A DNA stretch of 64,000 nucleotides from Nereocystis luetkeana (taxonomy: Eukaryota; Sar; Phaeophyceae; Laminariales; Laminariaceae), in contig JARUPZ010000027.1 of the NCBI GenBank assembly GCA_031213475.1, forward strand, positions 5,650,132-5,714,131. The letters run 5' to 3'. Of this stretch, positions 10,691 to 22,219 are shown in pieces. A program made the position numbers and the translations under genes. The notes below the pieces were generated by a model that saw nothing but the letters and a program-made list of their open reading frames with translations, ran no database searches and was not told where the DNA came from. The first letter of the stretch is position 1, and each line of letters opens with the position of its first letter.

Positions 10691-11839
10691 GAAAATGCAT
10701 ACGTTGCTCTCGAGTCTTTCGTGTTTCCTGCTGGCCAATTCGTCCACAGCCGAGAATAAGTTGTTAATCATCCACCAGTGCGCGCTTTCCGTGTGCGTAC
10801 ATATGATAAATTCTTGTTGCAGCCAGAGTGCGCATATTGCTTGTATCTCGCTACGACCAAAGTGCCCCCTTCAGAAAACCATGCAGCAGATGATCAAATG
10901 CAAAGCATTAAGGCTGGTCTAAAGCCTAATTCCCTATATATCACCTTCGATCCAGTCTTCGTGTGTTGTAGATTAACTTTGGCTCTAGGTCCTCCGGTCC
11001 TCTGTCTTCGCTATCGTTATCCTGTTCTCGTGTTAGGGATCTCCCTGGGTTCACCATATTCAGACTGACCTAATGTCACTATCACCCCCCTTCAATTCAG
11101 TCTGCGTTCGTAGTAGGTTAACTTTGGCACTCACAGGTTCTCAGGTCCTCCTGTGGTTGCCATAAGTATTCTGTGGTCGTGTCTCGGGGAGGGTAGACTA
11201 CTTGTCCACTTTCTCGAAGGATAGCAAATCCAATATCCACGCGGGTACAAAACGAGTATTATTGGAATATGCGCTGTGCGATAGCATACAAACTCGTGTG
11301 ACGCGTGTGATATACAAGCACGCCACCTACGATACGTGATGTTGGTTCGCCTTTCTTTCGTTCTTCGGGGCTGTCTCGAGCCGGTACGAGGTGGTGTCGA
11401 TCGGGCCCCAAGAGTTTCGACCTCGCCTTTGGACGGCTCATATCTTGGAAACTTCTCCTTTCCTTGAGAATGTAGAGGGCGTTTGATTCCCACTCACACT
11501 CCAGGCCCTCCGCGCATAGGCAGTAGGTATAGCTGTGACACATCCCCGCATTTGCCGTGTCTGGGCAGCCTAGCCGTAACACCTGTGCCAGGTAGGCCTC
11601 GCATACAATACCAGGGAGTCTATGATGCAACATTTGTTACCAGTACAAATAGATCACGAGTAATTTGGTGCAGGTTCACAGCAGTAGCGCCTACCGGTAT
11701 CACTCGTTCCCGTGCGTGTATCATATGTATGGCACTCGTAGCCGCTGCGTTCTTGCTGTATCGACTCCTGCATTATCTCCTTCTGTCATTCCCTCCCATT
11801 TGTTTTCTTCGCCCTTCTTTTTACCCTCCTTTTTACTTA
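10691..11839. other. Spacer without a recognised gene
   Basis: I see nothing convincing. The words TTAACTTTGGC and GGTCCTC recur at about 10973-11000 and 11118-11150, suggesting an old local duplication of roughly 145 bp. Confidence 0.35.
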
Positions 11840-12160
11840 TAGTAAGTAGTCGTAACTCAGATCCGGGGTCACAAAGCAGGCTCTTCTCCTTCCTCCCCAC
11901 TTCGGTTCTTGCCTTGTACTTGTATGACGAGAAGACTTCAGCCATCTCTTCCCTCGTCGACTCGCATCGAATTGCGTCTATCATACCCGCACGCTACTAT
12001 TAAATATTAATAGGCGCTCTCAGCACTTGATTCCGTTTTTTTTTTTTTTTTTTTGCAAATAAATATACTCAAAAGTGGGCTTCGAACCCCTGCATCAACT
12101 CTGAGTAGCTTTCGAGGGTATCACTAGCCCATCGGGGCGATCTGCTGCTGTCTATTACTG
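11840..12160 (-). mobile_element. SINE family 1, copy 1
   Basis: Read on the minus strand, a tRNA-like head (box B GGGGTTCGAAGCCC near 12085) is followed by an A-rich linker, a core with CGAGTCGACGAGGGAAG and a tail with CCCCGGATCTGAGTTACGA. The same order is found at 54667-54998, 55202-55553 and, without the head, at 40111-40335. A tRNA head plus conserved body is the hallmark of a polymerase III SINE. This copy has a long T run (12039-12055) in the linker. Confidence 0.75.
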
Positions 12161-14594
12161 TCACTCGATATAGCTTACCAGTAGGCAGTTTATATCCCAG
12201 AAGCAGGTTTTGAGGTTTTCGGCCGCTTGACAGAAAACGGTATCTCCTTGATTTTGTTGGGCCTCGAGCTGATTTTCTACCGCCCATCAACCTGAAAAAC
12301 AACAAAAAGTATACCTGGTACCGTTGTATGTGGCGATTTTTCCGGAAAAAAATGTTTTGGGGGGATCTTGGACCGTTTGACCAAAAAAGCGTCTCCCGTG
12401 ACAGAAAACGGTACGTATCATCTCTCTCTTTTCGGCGTAGAAACCACCGGTATACCGTTTTATGGCGATTTGGGCGGGTGACGGACACGTTTGGACGTTT
12501 GATTACCTGGTAGAATATTCCAGGAAACTGGGGATTTTCGTTTTGAAGTGTTGTGCAGGAGCCGTGCGATACAGATTCCAAACGGCGATCACGGTGAGGA
12601 TCGTGCAGAGCGTATACTACGGTATGGTATGCTGACGAAGTCAGGGATGATATATTTATGCCCCGAAACATCTAGACCATAATTAATGGGAACCTATCAG
12701 ACGATAGTGGCAGATGTGTGAAAGGTGGCACAACGCCAAAAAGACAACGACTACGGTATACGAACGGTATGCAAGGACCACACTACATTGCACGCCGACT
12801 TGTCCAGTCACCATGCTGCTAGTATCCTTTAGAGAGCCCGGGTATTTTTTTTTGTCGTGGCGGTCTCTTCTTACAAATAATGGTTGCCCGCTTTTCAAAA
12901 CGACCGATCATGGCCATCACGGCGGCGGCGGCAGCGTTCACACCTCCGGTGGCGGCAATGGACGGGGTATGTATGCCATGACGGCGACCATCGCACATTA
13001 TTTTCCATAGTTCAGACAGTTCACGATCTACAGTGGATATTCAGCAGCAGTAAGTAGCAGTAGATCCTAACCTGCCACAATGACTCGTTCTGCAGGGGGA
13101 TCTGTATTACACGGATCCAACCCCAGTAAACATGTGCTACTGGGGGGGACCATAGTAAGTAATCAAGACCCACGACCCGTTCTACGATAGAGGTATTTAA
13201 TAGCACATTTCCGCTATTTTGTTCCTGAAAGACGGGGTTTTCCTTGACCCGAAATCGTCGGAATGCCAATCTTGATTTCGAAAAAAACGTTTTGTGGGCT
13301 CGGGCCATGGGATTATTCGCCGCGATGCAAGTTCATTTTTGCTGAAGTCAGTTTTCGGGTGAGGTATGGAGCTCCTCAAGTGAGGAGCCCCAGAAATCTA
13401 CTAGTAGTAGGGTGAATCTCTATCGTAGAACGCCTCCCATCACGTACACAAAAACCTATACCTGGTATATTACAGTATTTTTAATAAGCATACTTGGTCC
13501 TGATTACTGCGGTGTGTCCCGTAATATGTAGACCATGCGGAGTACCAGGTGTGTATTTTAGGGCTTCCATCCGGGAACAAGAGACTTTTATTAGTAGATC
13601 ATATATTAATAGATCAGGAAGAGGTCTGCTTTGAAATGTCATGCCGTAGGAATCGGTAGTCTGTCCGAGGCGCGATACTATGGGAGGAACAAGCCGAGAT
13701 TCGCGAACCCTCCCTTCCTTCCATCCATGCTTGTTGCATGTTGTACTCCTCATTTCCGAAATCAACTTAACACGCGACACACACACGAAAACTGCAAGGC
13801 AGGTTGTTTCTTGAGTATGTTTTCTTCTTTTATTGTTAGTTCCGAATCAACACACGACCACACAAAAAAACAGGCTTGCTTGTCTCTCGGTATGTCTGAT
13901 CTCTACTTATCATATTCCTGTGATTCTTCAGACTTTTCTGTTGAACAAAAGGGGGGCGGTGTACTCAGGGGTAGTAACATGTAAAAGCTCTACGCTAGTA
14001 ACTTGGCTTGCATACCGTAGCTGTCTGCTGCTGTACACTGATTCACTCACACTCATCATAACGCTCTCCTTACGTACGAGTATATTCTAGGTACTCTTCC
14101 TTCTGCATTCATTTTCTCTGCTTCTGTGCTCACTTGCTATACTCAGCTGCTGCTGTCTCTGCTGCTCAACTTCTTGGCCTGCCTGCACCACCACCAACAC
14201 CATCATCACACCGTTGTTATTGCCACCATTGACGTCGCTGCTGCCGCTGCGGCGTCTGCCACGCTCCAGCTGCTGCCTACCGTAGCACCAGCAGCAAGCA
14301 GCAAGCAGCAGGTGACAACAACAACTAAATCGGAACCACAAACAACGTGTACGTACGTATATACCTTTAGTCGCGCCTTTATTCTCTTCAGCGCTCATTC
14401 ATACAGCGCATACAACACAACGACCGGTCGGACGAAACGTTACGCGCACAAAGACACCCAAGCTGTTGTTGTAGCTACCACAACTAATGACAACAACCAC
14501 AACCATTGCTTGTAGTATCGATAGTAGTTGTTGCAGTAACACGCACGATCAAACAAACAAGACGTAAGATGGGATGTTAGCATACAATCAATCG
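12161..14594. other. Spacer without a recognised gene
   Basis: Minus-strand frames continue from the SINE through here, but they contain no domain. GACAGAAAACGGTA occurs twice (about 12229 and 12399). At 13290-13400 there are short inverted words around GGAGCTCCTC. Nothing else is supported. Confidence 0.35.
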
Positions 14595-14626
<32 letters not shown>

Positions 14627-14635
14627 CCCGCCCCC
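14595..14635 (+). repeat. Poly(C) tract of about 41 nt
   Basis: This is an uninterrupted C run followed by further C-rich sequence to about 14642. It is one of the longest homopolymers in the window and may be unreliable in length. Confidence 0.9.
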
Positions 14636-17600
14636 CTCCCCCTAGTTGACCGCGCGCGGCCGACCGGTAGTAGTGCACCCCCCTAACACAACAAGACCAC
14701 GACGATATCGTTGACACAAAAACACGCCACCAACCACACCAAAAAAGGGGGGGGGGGGACTATAGCGCTATGTACGGAGAGAAATCCGGAAGCGAAAAAA
14801 AAACAAAAAAAAAGCGAAGGAGAAATAGCATTAGAGGAGGAAGAAAAAGCAGAAAAACGGAAAAACAAAAAGCGAAGAAGCTAAAAGGAATAAAAACAAA
14901 ACGACCGAAACTAAAAACCGATTGAGTGTGAGGCCTAGCTTAGAAGCTCCAAACGTATCCCCCCCGCGCCTCCCATAACCCTCAACCCCCTCTCCCCCCC
15001 CCCTCCCACACAACCTCTCCTTACCCGCAATCTGCCGCTGCTACTGCCGCATTGTCGTTAGTTATCTCTTGATGGCGTCGCGGGGGTGCGACAAAAAAGG
15101 CCGGAGGCAACAAAGAAAGCCTCGTGGCACGCACGCACGCACGCGGCGAGCTTTCGTTCGTTACGATAGCTTCCAGACACTCACTATCTCTTCCGACCTA
15201 TCTCTCCCTCTTTCTCCCCCCCCTCCCCCTTCTAACTCTCTTTTCTCTCCCTCTTCCTCTCTGTCCCCCCCCCCCCCCTCTCTCTGTCACTCCCCCGCCC
15301 GCTCTCTTCTCTCCCTCCCTCCCTCCCTCCCTCTCTGCCCACTCTACCCTTCCTAAAATAGCGCAAAGCTACGATACGATGGTAATTACACCCCGCGGCT
15401 ACGAAACCCAACACCACACGCCAGCGACCGTGGTAGTGGTAGTGGTGGTGGCGGCGGGAGGCAGACCAACAACAAAAAACAACACCAAGAGAAAACAAAA
15501 TAAGGGGAGAGAGGAAGCAGACTACAAAGAAAGAAGAAAGAAAGGAAAAAACGGCCGCGGTTCAAGACTTTGGAGAAAAGAGGGGTGAAGGATAAAGGAA
15601 CAACGAGGCATGTAGCGGAGGGGGGGGGGTAACAAGGAAGAGAGAGTAAGCAGAAAGCATTAGAAAAGAATCAGGGAAAAAGAACCAGATAAGATAGAAG
15701 AAAAAACAGCACACATATACCCATGGCAAGCGCCCGAGAATAACATGGATACTAATGGCGTGAAAAAAAACACCGATACGCCACGGCGTCCGTCAGCCGT
15801 CGGCCTGTCCGATCTCGCCAAAATAAACAAACTCCTTTCCGCTACTGCGCGAAACTCAACCTGCACAACAAAACAAAGAAGAAATAATACAGCAAAGAAA
15901 AAAACAACAACCATGCTGCAACCGAAGCGCCTGTATTCCTTTATCTCGCCTGCTACAAGCCCCGCTTGCCCCGCATCCCGAACGCGCTCCCGTTGAAGCT
16001 TCGAACTAAACAATACCATCGCCAGGTACGTCGCCGGAGAGAGTCTACAGTGGACGACACAGTCCCAACCCCCCTTTCTTGATCTGCCTCCTGCACTTCT
16101 CCCGACCTCGCTCGTTCCTATAGTATATGAATCCCCGACCGACAGCCTCTCAAAGCGAGTAAAACAACCACGCTCTTCAACAGGGGCTCGACACATCTGC
16201 AAACCACCATCGTACGCGTCCTTCCTATTTCCACACGTTAACACTTTCAAAACATCCAACACTCCCACCCTCCCCCCCCCCCCCCCCGCCTTCCCGTACT
16301 CCCTCCAACCCCCCCTTTTCCTCTCCCTCGACTCCATCCACTCCGCTCCGTCCTACTAGCCTTGCGTGCAGCCCTTTCGAAACGGCCACTGAAAATATAT
16401 TCGCTTTCTTTTTTCCGTTGCGACATCCGGCTTCCCACCACAACAAGAAACACAACACCACCAGGGCAGAGGTGCGCAGTTTAGAGGAGGAGAGAGGGGA
16501 TGCAGTGACTGCATCGGAACATCCTCGAAGGATAAAACACGTTCTTTGCCGTCCCAGGATCTATCTTAACTATATAGCCCCCGCCCGACCCTCCTCAACA
16601 AGCGATCGGGATTGTGGCAGAAAAACAGAAGGAGCGCTCCTTCCCTCGCCGGAAGGGAGAAACACACAATCCACCGGAGAGATGACCTCATCGACTCATC
16701 CCCCCCCCGCCCCCACCTCGCCGCCCCCGCCCGACCTCCGCCTCCCCGAAACAAAAGCTCTCGAAGAAACCGACAACTGGACCAGCACGGTACTCTCATA
16801 TTTCATTGTATGCCAACTCTTTTCGCCAACTCTCTCGTGTGTTCCCCGCCGGACCCCACCACCAAGCGCGCCTTCCTCTCTCCTTTGATCTTGAAAAAAA
16901 AAAAAGATCGAAAACGGTTCCAGGAAAAAAAAAGCGGCGTGAAAAGGCAAGCCCCCAACCCCATAAGCCCCCCAACCCCCTCCACAAAAGCCCACACCCA
17001 GACCGGACCGAGGCAGCAGCGGCCGCGTTTCCCTCGCGCCAAACCACAACCCAGACCCACCACCCACCCACCTAACCGTACCCGTATCCCCCCCCTCTTC
17101 AAGGGGAACCAAGTCGTCACCGCTACCACCCAACCAGGCCAACAGCAACAGCAGCAGCAGGACAATGCCCGTCATTAACACCAGTAGCAGCCCACAAGAG
17201 TGAAGCATTCCGCACGAGCCCCCGCCCCGACCCCCGTACCCCTCCCTCCCCCCGGCGCTACCGCAGGTTTCTACAACTATTCAAAATACGGGGAACATGG
17301 AATATAGGGGTTTACCACCTTCTCACGCGTATTCAAAAAAAAAAAGAAGAGAAACACTCGTGTTGGCGATAAGAGACGAGCAACGGTGCTTCGACCGAGG
17401 TCCGGTCCAGCAAAGTAAGCTCTCGGTCGGACGGACAGGCGCTTCCGTAGCCCCCCCCCCCTCCCCAAACGCCGCCCAAATATCTAAACCCCCGCTCCCG
17501 GCGAAGAGAAACCAACTCAACGGCGGCGGAGGGGGCTGCGGCGGCGGTACCACCCACATACGCATCCAACCTAATACACCAATCTTTCCTGCCGTATATT

Positions 17601-17945
17601 CCCATCTTAAATCCCTCGCATTCACACATGACTGACCACCCGAGTCCCCCCCGCCGCAACCCCACCCCCTCTCGCTCCCCCCCCCCCCCCCCCTCCCGCA
17701 CCCCCTGCCACTATGGCCACTGTCGCCGCCGCTGCTTCAACAAAAGCTCGTCCTCGTGAAACAAAAACACCAACAGTCTACTGGGCGACGACTAGTAGAC
17801 CGGCAGCCCGGCCCCGCCCCTCCCATCCTCTCCCTTTTTCTGTTCAGCCCACATGCAATCCCCTGCCCCCCCCCCCCCCGCCCCCCAACCCACTCCTCCC
17901 CCCTTACCCCACCAACCCCCCTTATATCTCCCCTACCCCCTCCCA
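14636..17945. other. Low-complexity spacer downstream of the aureochrome
   Basis: This stretch is strongly strand-asymmetric. C/T-rich or A/C-rich tracts on the plus strand (15190-15350, 16260-16320, 16690-17100, 17640-17940) yield long but meaningless Pro/Ser-rich and Gly-rich frames on either strand. I see no domain, no splice-consistent exon and no RNA gene. The part near 17945 presumably includes the aureochrome 3' UTR. Confidence 0.5.
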
Positions 17946-20900
17946 CTAGCCGACGGCGTCCTTCTCATCCGCGTCACTTCGATCCTCCTCCTCCTCCTCT
18001 TCCTCCTCGTCCCCTTCCCCCTCCCCTTCTTCCCCCTCCGCGCGTTGAACCGCCCGCACGAAGTCCTCGTCGACCTTGCACTGCACGCCGACGTAGTTGA
18101 TGACGGCTCCCTCCGAGTCTCGGAGGGCTGCGATGAAGAACTGGTTCCAGAACATCGCGCCGTCCACGCGGTAGTTGCGCAGGCACACCGAGGTGTCCTG
18201 TTTTTTTTTTCAAATAAATAGTTTTTTTTTCCGAGTTTTTTTCCGAGTTTTTTTTCCCAAGTTTTTTTTTTTTTTTTCCAATAATATTTTCATAACATTT
18301 TTTTTTTGTGTTTTTTTTCATTGTTTGCAGTTTTTCGCCGTGTATTGGTTTTCGTCAGGAACGTTTTTACACGAGATGTAGACGGTCAGGCACGAAAAAA
18401 AACAAGGAGAGCAAAGCAAGAGGAGGAAAAGGAAGGGGAGGGGGACGAACGGGCAAGGGTGGGGCCAGGGAGGGGTGTGTGAGAACGCCGGCACCTCGAA
18501 ACGGCAGTTCGGTAACAATCGAATGGACGTATCAAAAACACCACCAATACGTAAGGGTCCGGTTCACTACACACTCTTCGTCAATAAACAGGAAGGTACG
18601 TGTATACACTACACAGAGAGCTCTGATTGCTGTTCACGCATCCACATTCAAAACTCCTATCCTTCATAAAAGTCCAGAAACGAAGACATGTATGTACGTC
18701 TACACATCTCCAAAAGCACCGACCCCCCCCCCCCTCTCTGATCGAATTGTCTTCCTTTTAATCAATCAAGATCAACGCCAAAAAGCACTCACCATCCCCT
18801 TCTCGATGGCCTATGGAGTTGATCGAGGCAATGGTTTATAGGTTCCATGCCCACGCCGCGGTACGTGTGGAGACGGGGGTCGGGGTGGGGGCGGCGGCGG
18901 GGGTTGGGGGGGGTGGAGGGATGGGGGTTAACATCGTTCTGTAAGTACGGCCGGCCTTTTCGCTCGCATGGTGAAATGTAAGATATGCATACGGCTGGAA
19001 CACCGGCCGACCGACCGACCGATGCATTAACCGACCGACATATTCACTGACCAAATAACCAACATGACCGATCGACCGACCGACGACCGACGAACCGACC
19101 GAAATTTTGACCGACGACTGATTGGTAAAACAACCATCCGACCGACCGACCGACCGAAGATACGGACAGACGACTGATCAAACATCCGTCCGACCGACCG
19201 ACCGACCGAACGAACGAAGATACAGACAGACGACCGATCAAACAACCATCCGACCGACCAACCGACCGAAGATGCTCATTGAGCCACCGAATACACCGAT
19301 TGACAGGCAGAAAGGCTTGCTTGCCTTTCGGATCTTCTCCACCGCCTTCGGGTCCGTGTCTGGGCCCTGCAAAAACCGACAGTTTCGCCCAAGCACCTGC
19401 CGAGAGAGACCCAGCAAACCAGCAAAAACAGACACAGCAGCCAGACAGCAACGAAACAGACACAGACAGGCACCGGGGCGACGCCAGAAAGACAGCCGAG
19501 AGACACCAGACAGACACCAGGCAGCAACCAAACAAATAAACAGACAGGCAGATGCCGTCGGTCCAGGCGGCGGAGGGAGGCGTGTGGGTGAAGGGGGAGG
19601 GGAAAGGCCCGAAACGAAGAGGAGGAGGGGCGGAGGGGGGGGGGGGGGGGGTAATCGATACCATTCATGCACGACCGTAGTCGTATGACCATGAACCCTC
19701 CGGGGTGGGTGGTTTGGGGTGTCGTCTCTCTCGCGCCAACCATCACGCAGCAAAAACGTCAGCCGTGAATTCGTCGGTGCTCAACTTTTTGCTGTTGATG
19801 GATGTAGTTGCATTTTGATAATTCGATACTTCATCTACAGCAGCACCCGCTCTAAAGAGCAGTCCTATTAATAATACTCCTCCGTTTCATACCACTCTGT
19901 CCGGGAAAGTAAAGAACCGTGCGACTAATAAAGCGAAACCACCAAAACGTTTTTTTTTGTTTTTTACATTTTCGGACAAAGTAGTTGTGTCTATATACGC
20001 GTGACCACGGAAGTTGCATTTCCGTCTACATTTACTTCATAAACATAACCAGCACGAACGCTGGACCTGCCGAATGTATTCTGACGAGCAGAAACAACGG
20101 GTACATAAATGCGAAAAACAATAATTTACGTAATACAGTAGAAAAAACGAACGGGAGTTTGTTGTAAATACGTACCAGGTATTACGGACTTGCAGATACA
20201 GTATAACGGGGGACCATAGTTAATAGGACCAAATATTGTTAGTAAAAATAGCGAAATATACAGGTTTTTATGTATACCATAGGTCCTATTAACTATGGTC
20301 CCCCGTAATAGTGGGCCCTTCTGCATTGCCTGTTGCTCGCTATAGTGCCTGTGGAATCTCTCGCACAGACGGCATTCACCGGTGTGGTGGTGGGCAGAGT
20401 CGGGCCCGTGGTCGCTACAGTGTCGGTATCATTGGCTGGCACATACCGGCACTGCTGTAGAGGGACTTCTATCGTATTCACGAAAGAGGGTAGCTCTCGA
20501 TGGCAACTCGCGCTGCTCGATACCTGCAACTATCGTCAAGCAAAGCATGTGTACGCTGTGTATACGTTGGTGGTTGGTCGAAGGCATTTTTTTTTCTTCG
20601 GAGATGGCCTTTCTTTGTCAGAGATTTTCGGTCCCGGACGGCGCGGGTCTCCGGATTCACATTTCTACAGGATCTCCAGGTCCACCCCACCTTTTTTTCA
20701 TCCCCTTTACTTTCCAGCCTACGAACTCGTAAGAGGTTTTACCCTCAGCGATCTTCTGGACTAGCCGTGGTCACAGGTGCCGTTCCTTCTACCCCCCCGG
20801 TACGTGCCTTTATTTTTTGTCGCGCATAGGGTTCAGCATTCCCACTGCTCGTCGATTTTCATCTAATGTAGCTAATTCACGCTCTCGCGCTTTTCGACAA

Positions 20901-21109
20901 TCAGTTTCTTTAAGCAAGAAAAAGTCCCTGACGAGCATCCACTCGGTGAGACTTGAACCCACGAAATTGATCTTGATAGGCACGCGGACCACCTACCAAG
21001 CCACCGGGGACGCCGGCGCTGAAAAGGAATATTTCGTATTTTTAGGCGGGCGAATATTCAGAAACTCGCTTCGCTCGTAACTATACGAATCGTGGTACCA
21101 TAGTATTAA

Positions 21110-21151
<42 letters not shown>

Positions 21152-22173
21152 CAGTAGTATTAATAGTTAGTATTAGTACTGTACTAATAGTTGTAGTGGT
21201 AGTGGTAGTAGTAGTAGCAGTGGTAGAAGTAGCAGTAGACGTAGTAGTAGTAGGAGTAGCAGTACTAGTAGTAGTAGTAGTAGCAGTAGTAGTGGTAATA
21301 GTAGTAGTGGTAGCAGCAGTAGTAGTAGCAAGGTGAATTTGGTTATAGGTTGGGTTTCTTGCCGTCTGTTTCCTTCCGGCGTGCAATAGAAGTGCCAACC
21401 CACGCAAATAAGAATTGCTGTGGGAAAAAGTGACCAAAAATAAGTTTTTAACCTACACGTACAGTGAAGTATTAAGTATTCTTGGGGCGGGTAATGGAGC
21501 AACTTACGATTCATCTGTTTAACCAACCAGCTCCTAACGTTTGTCGGTTTCATTTCTTTTATAACCACACCAAATTGGATTATCGCAAACACCTAGTAGT
21601 TGTAGCAGAAGTAGCAGTAGTATTAGTAGTAGTAGAAGTAACTGCAGCAGTAGTGTGGGTACCATCTTCACTTTGAAACATTGGGGGGCGATGTGGGTGC
21701 CAGGCTCTTCATATAAACGTCGCATGGATGTGTCCCGATTGGGTTTCACCATTCGTTTAGGTCATGGTCGTTCGTATTCCAAGACTACTTGAAGTGGTGG
21801 TCAGCTCCATAGGTTGTCCTGTGCCCAAGTAACGACTGACGAGACCCAAGATCCTTTGCATGCAAGGCAAGGGGTGCCCCTTGCCTCATTCCGTATCGAT
21901 TGTCCCCCATGCTGTCAAGCCTCGATCCATCGACAACTTGGCGTCTTCTCGAAGCTACCCAGACAAGAAAGGAAAGTATTACAGACTCAAGCCGAAGATG
22001 AGTCCGTATTCATAGTAGTAGTAGTAGTAGTAGTGGTGGTAGTAGCAGTAGTAGTAGCAGCAGTAGTAGCAGTAGTACAATAAGTACCAGGTAGTAGTAA
22101 AAGTAGTATTGATAGTTTTAGTATGATAGGAGTAGTATTAATAGTAGTAATAGTAAAAATAGTAAAGTACTCC

Positions 22174-22219
<46 letters not shown>

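Noticed and set aside
15190..17940. Many Pro/Ser-rich and Gly-rich ORFs on both strands
   Set aside because: They arise from C/T- and A/C-rich low-complexity DNA. None has a recognisable motif, and they overlap each other in several frames.
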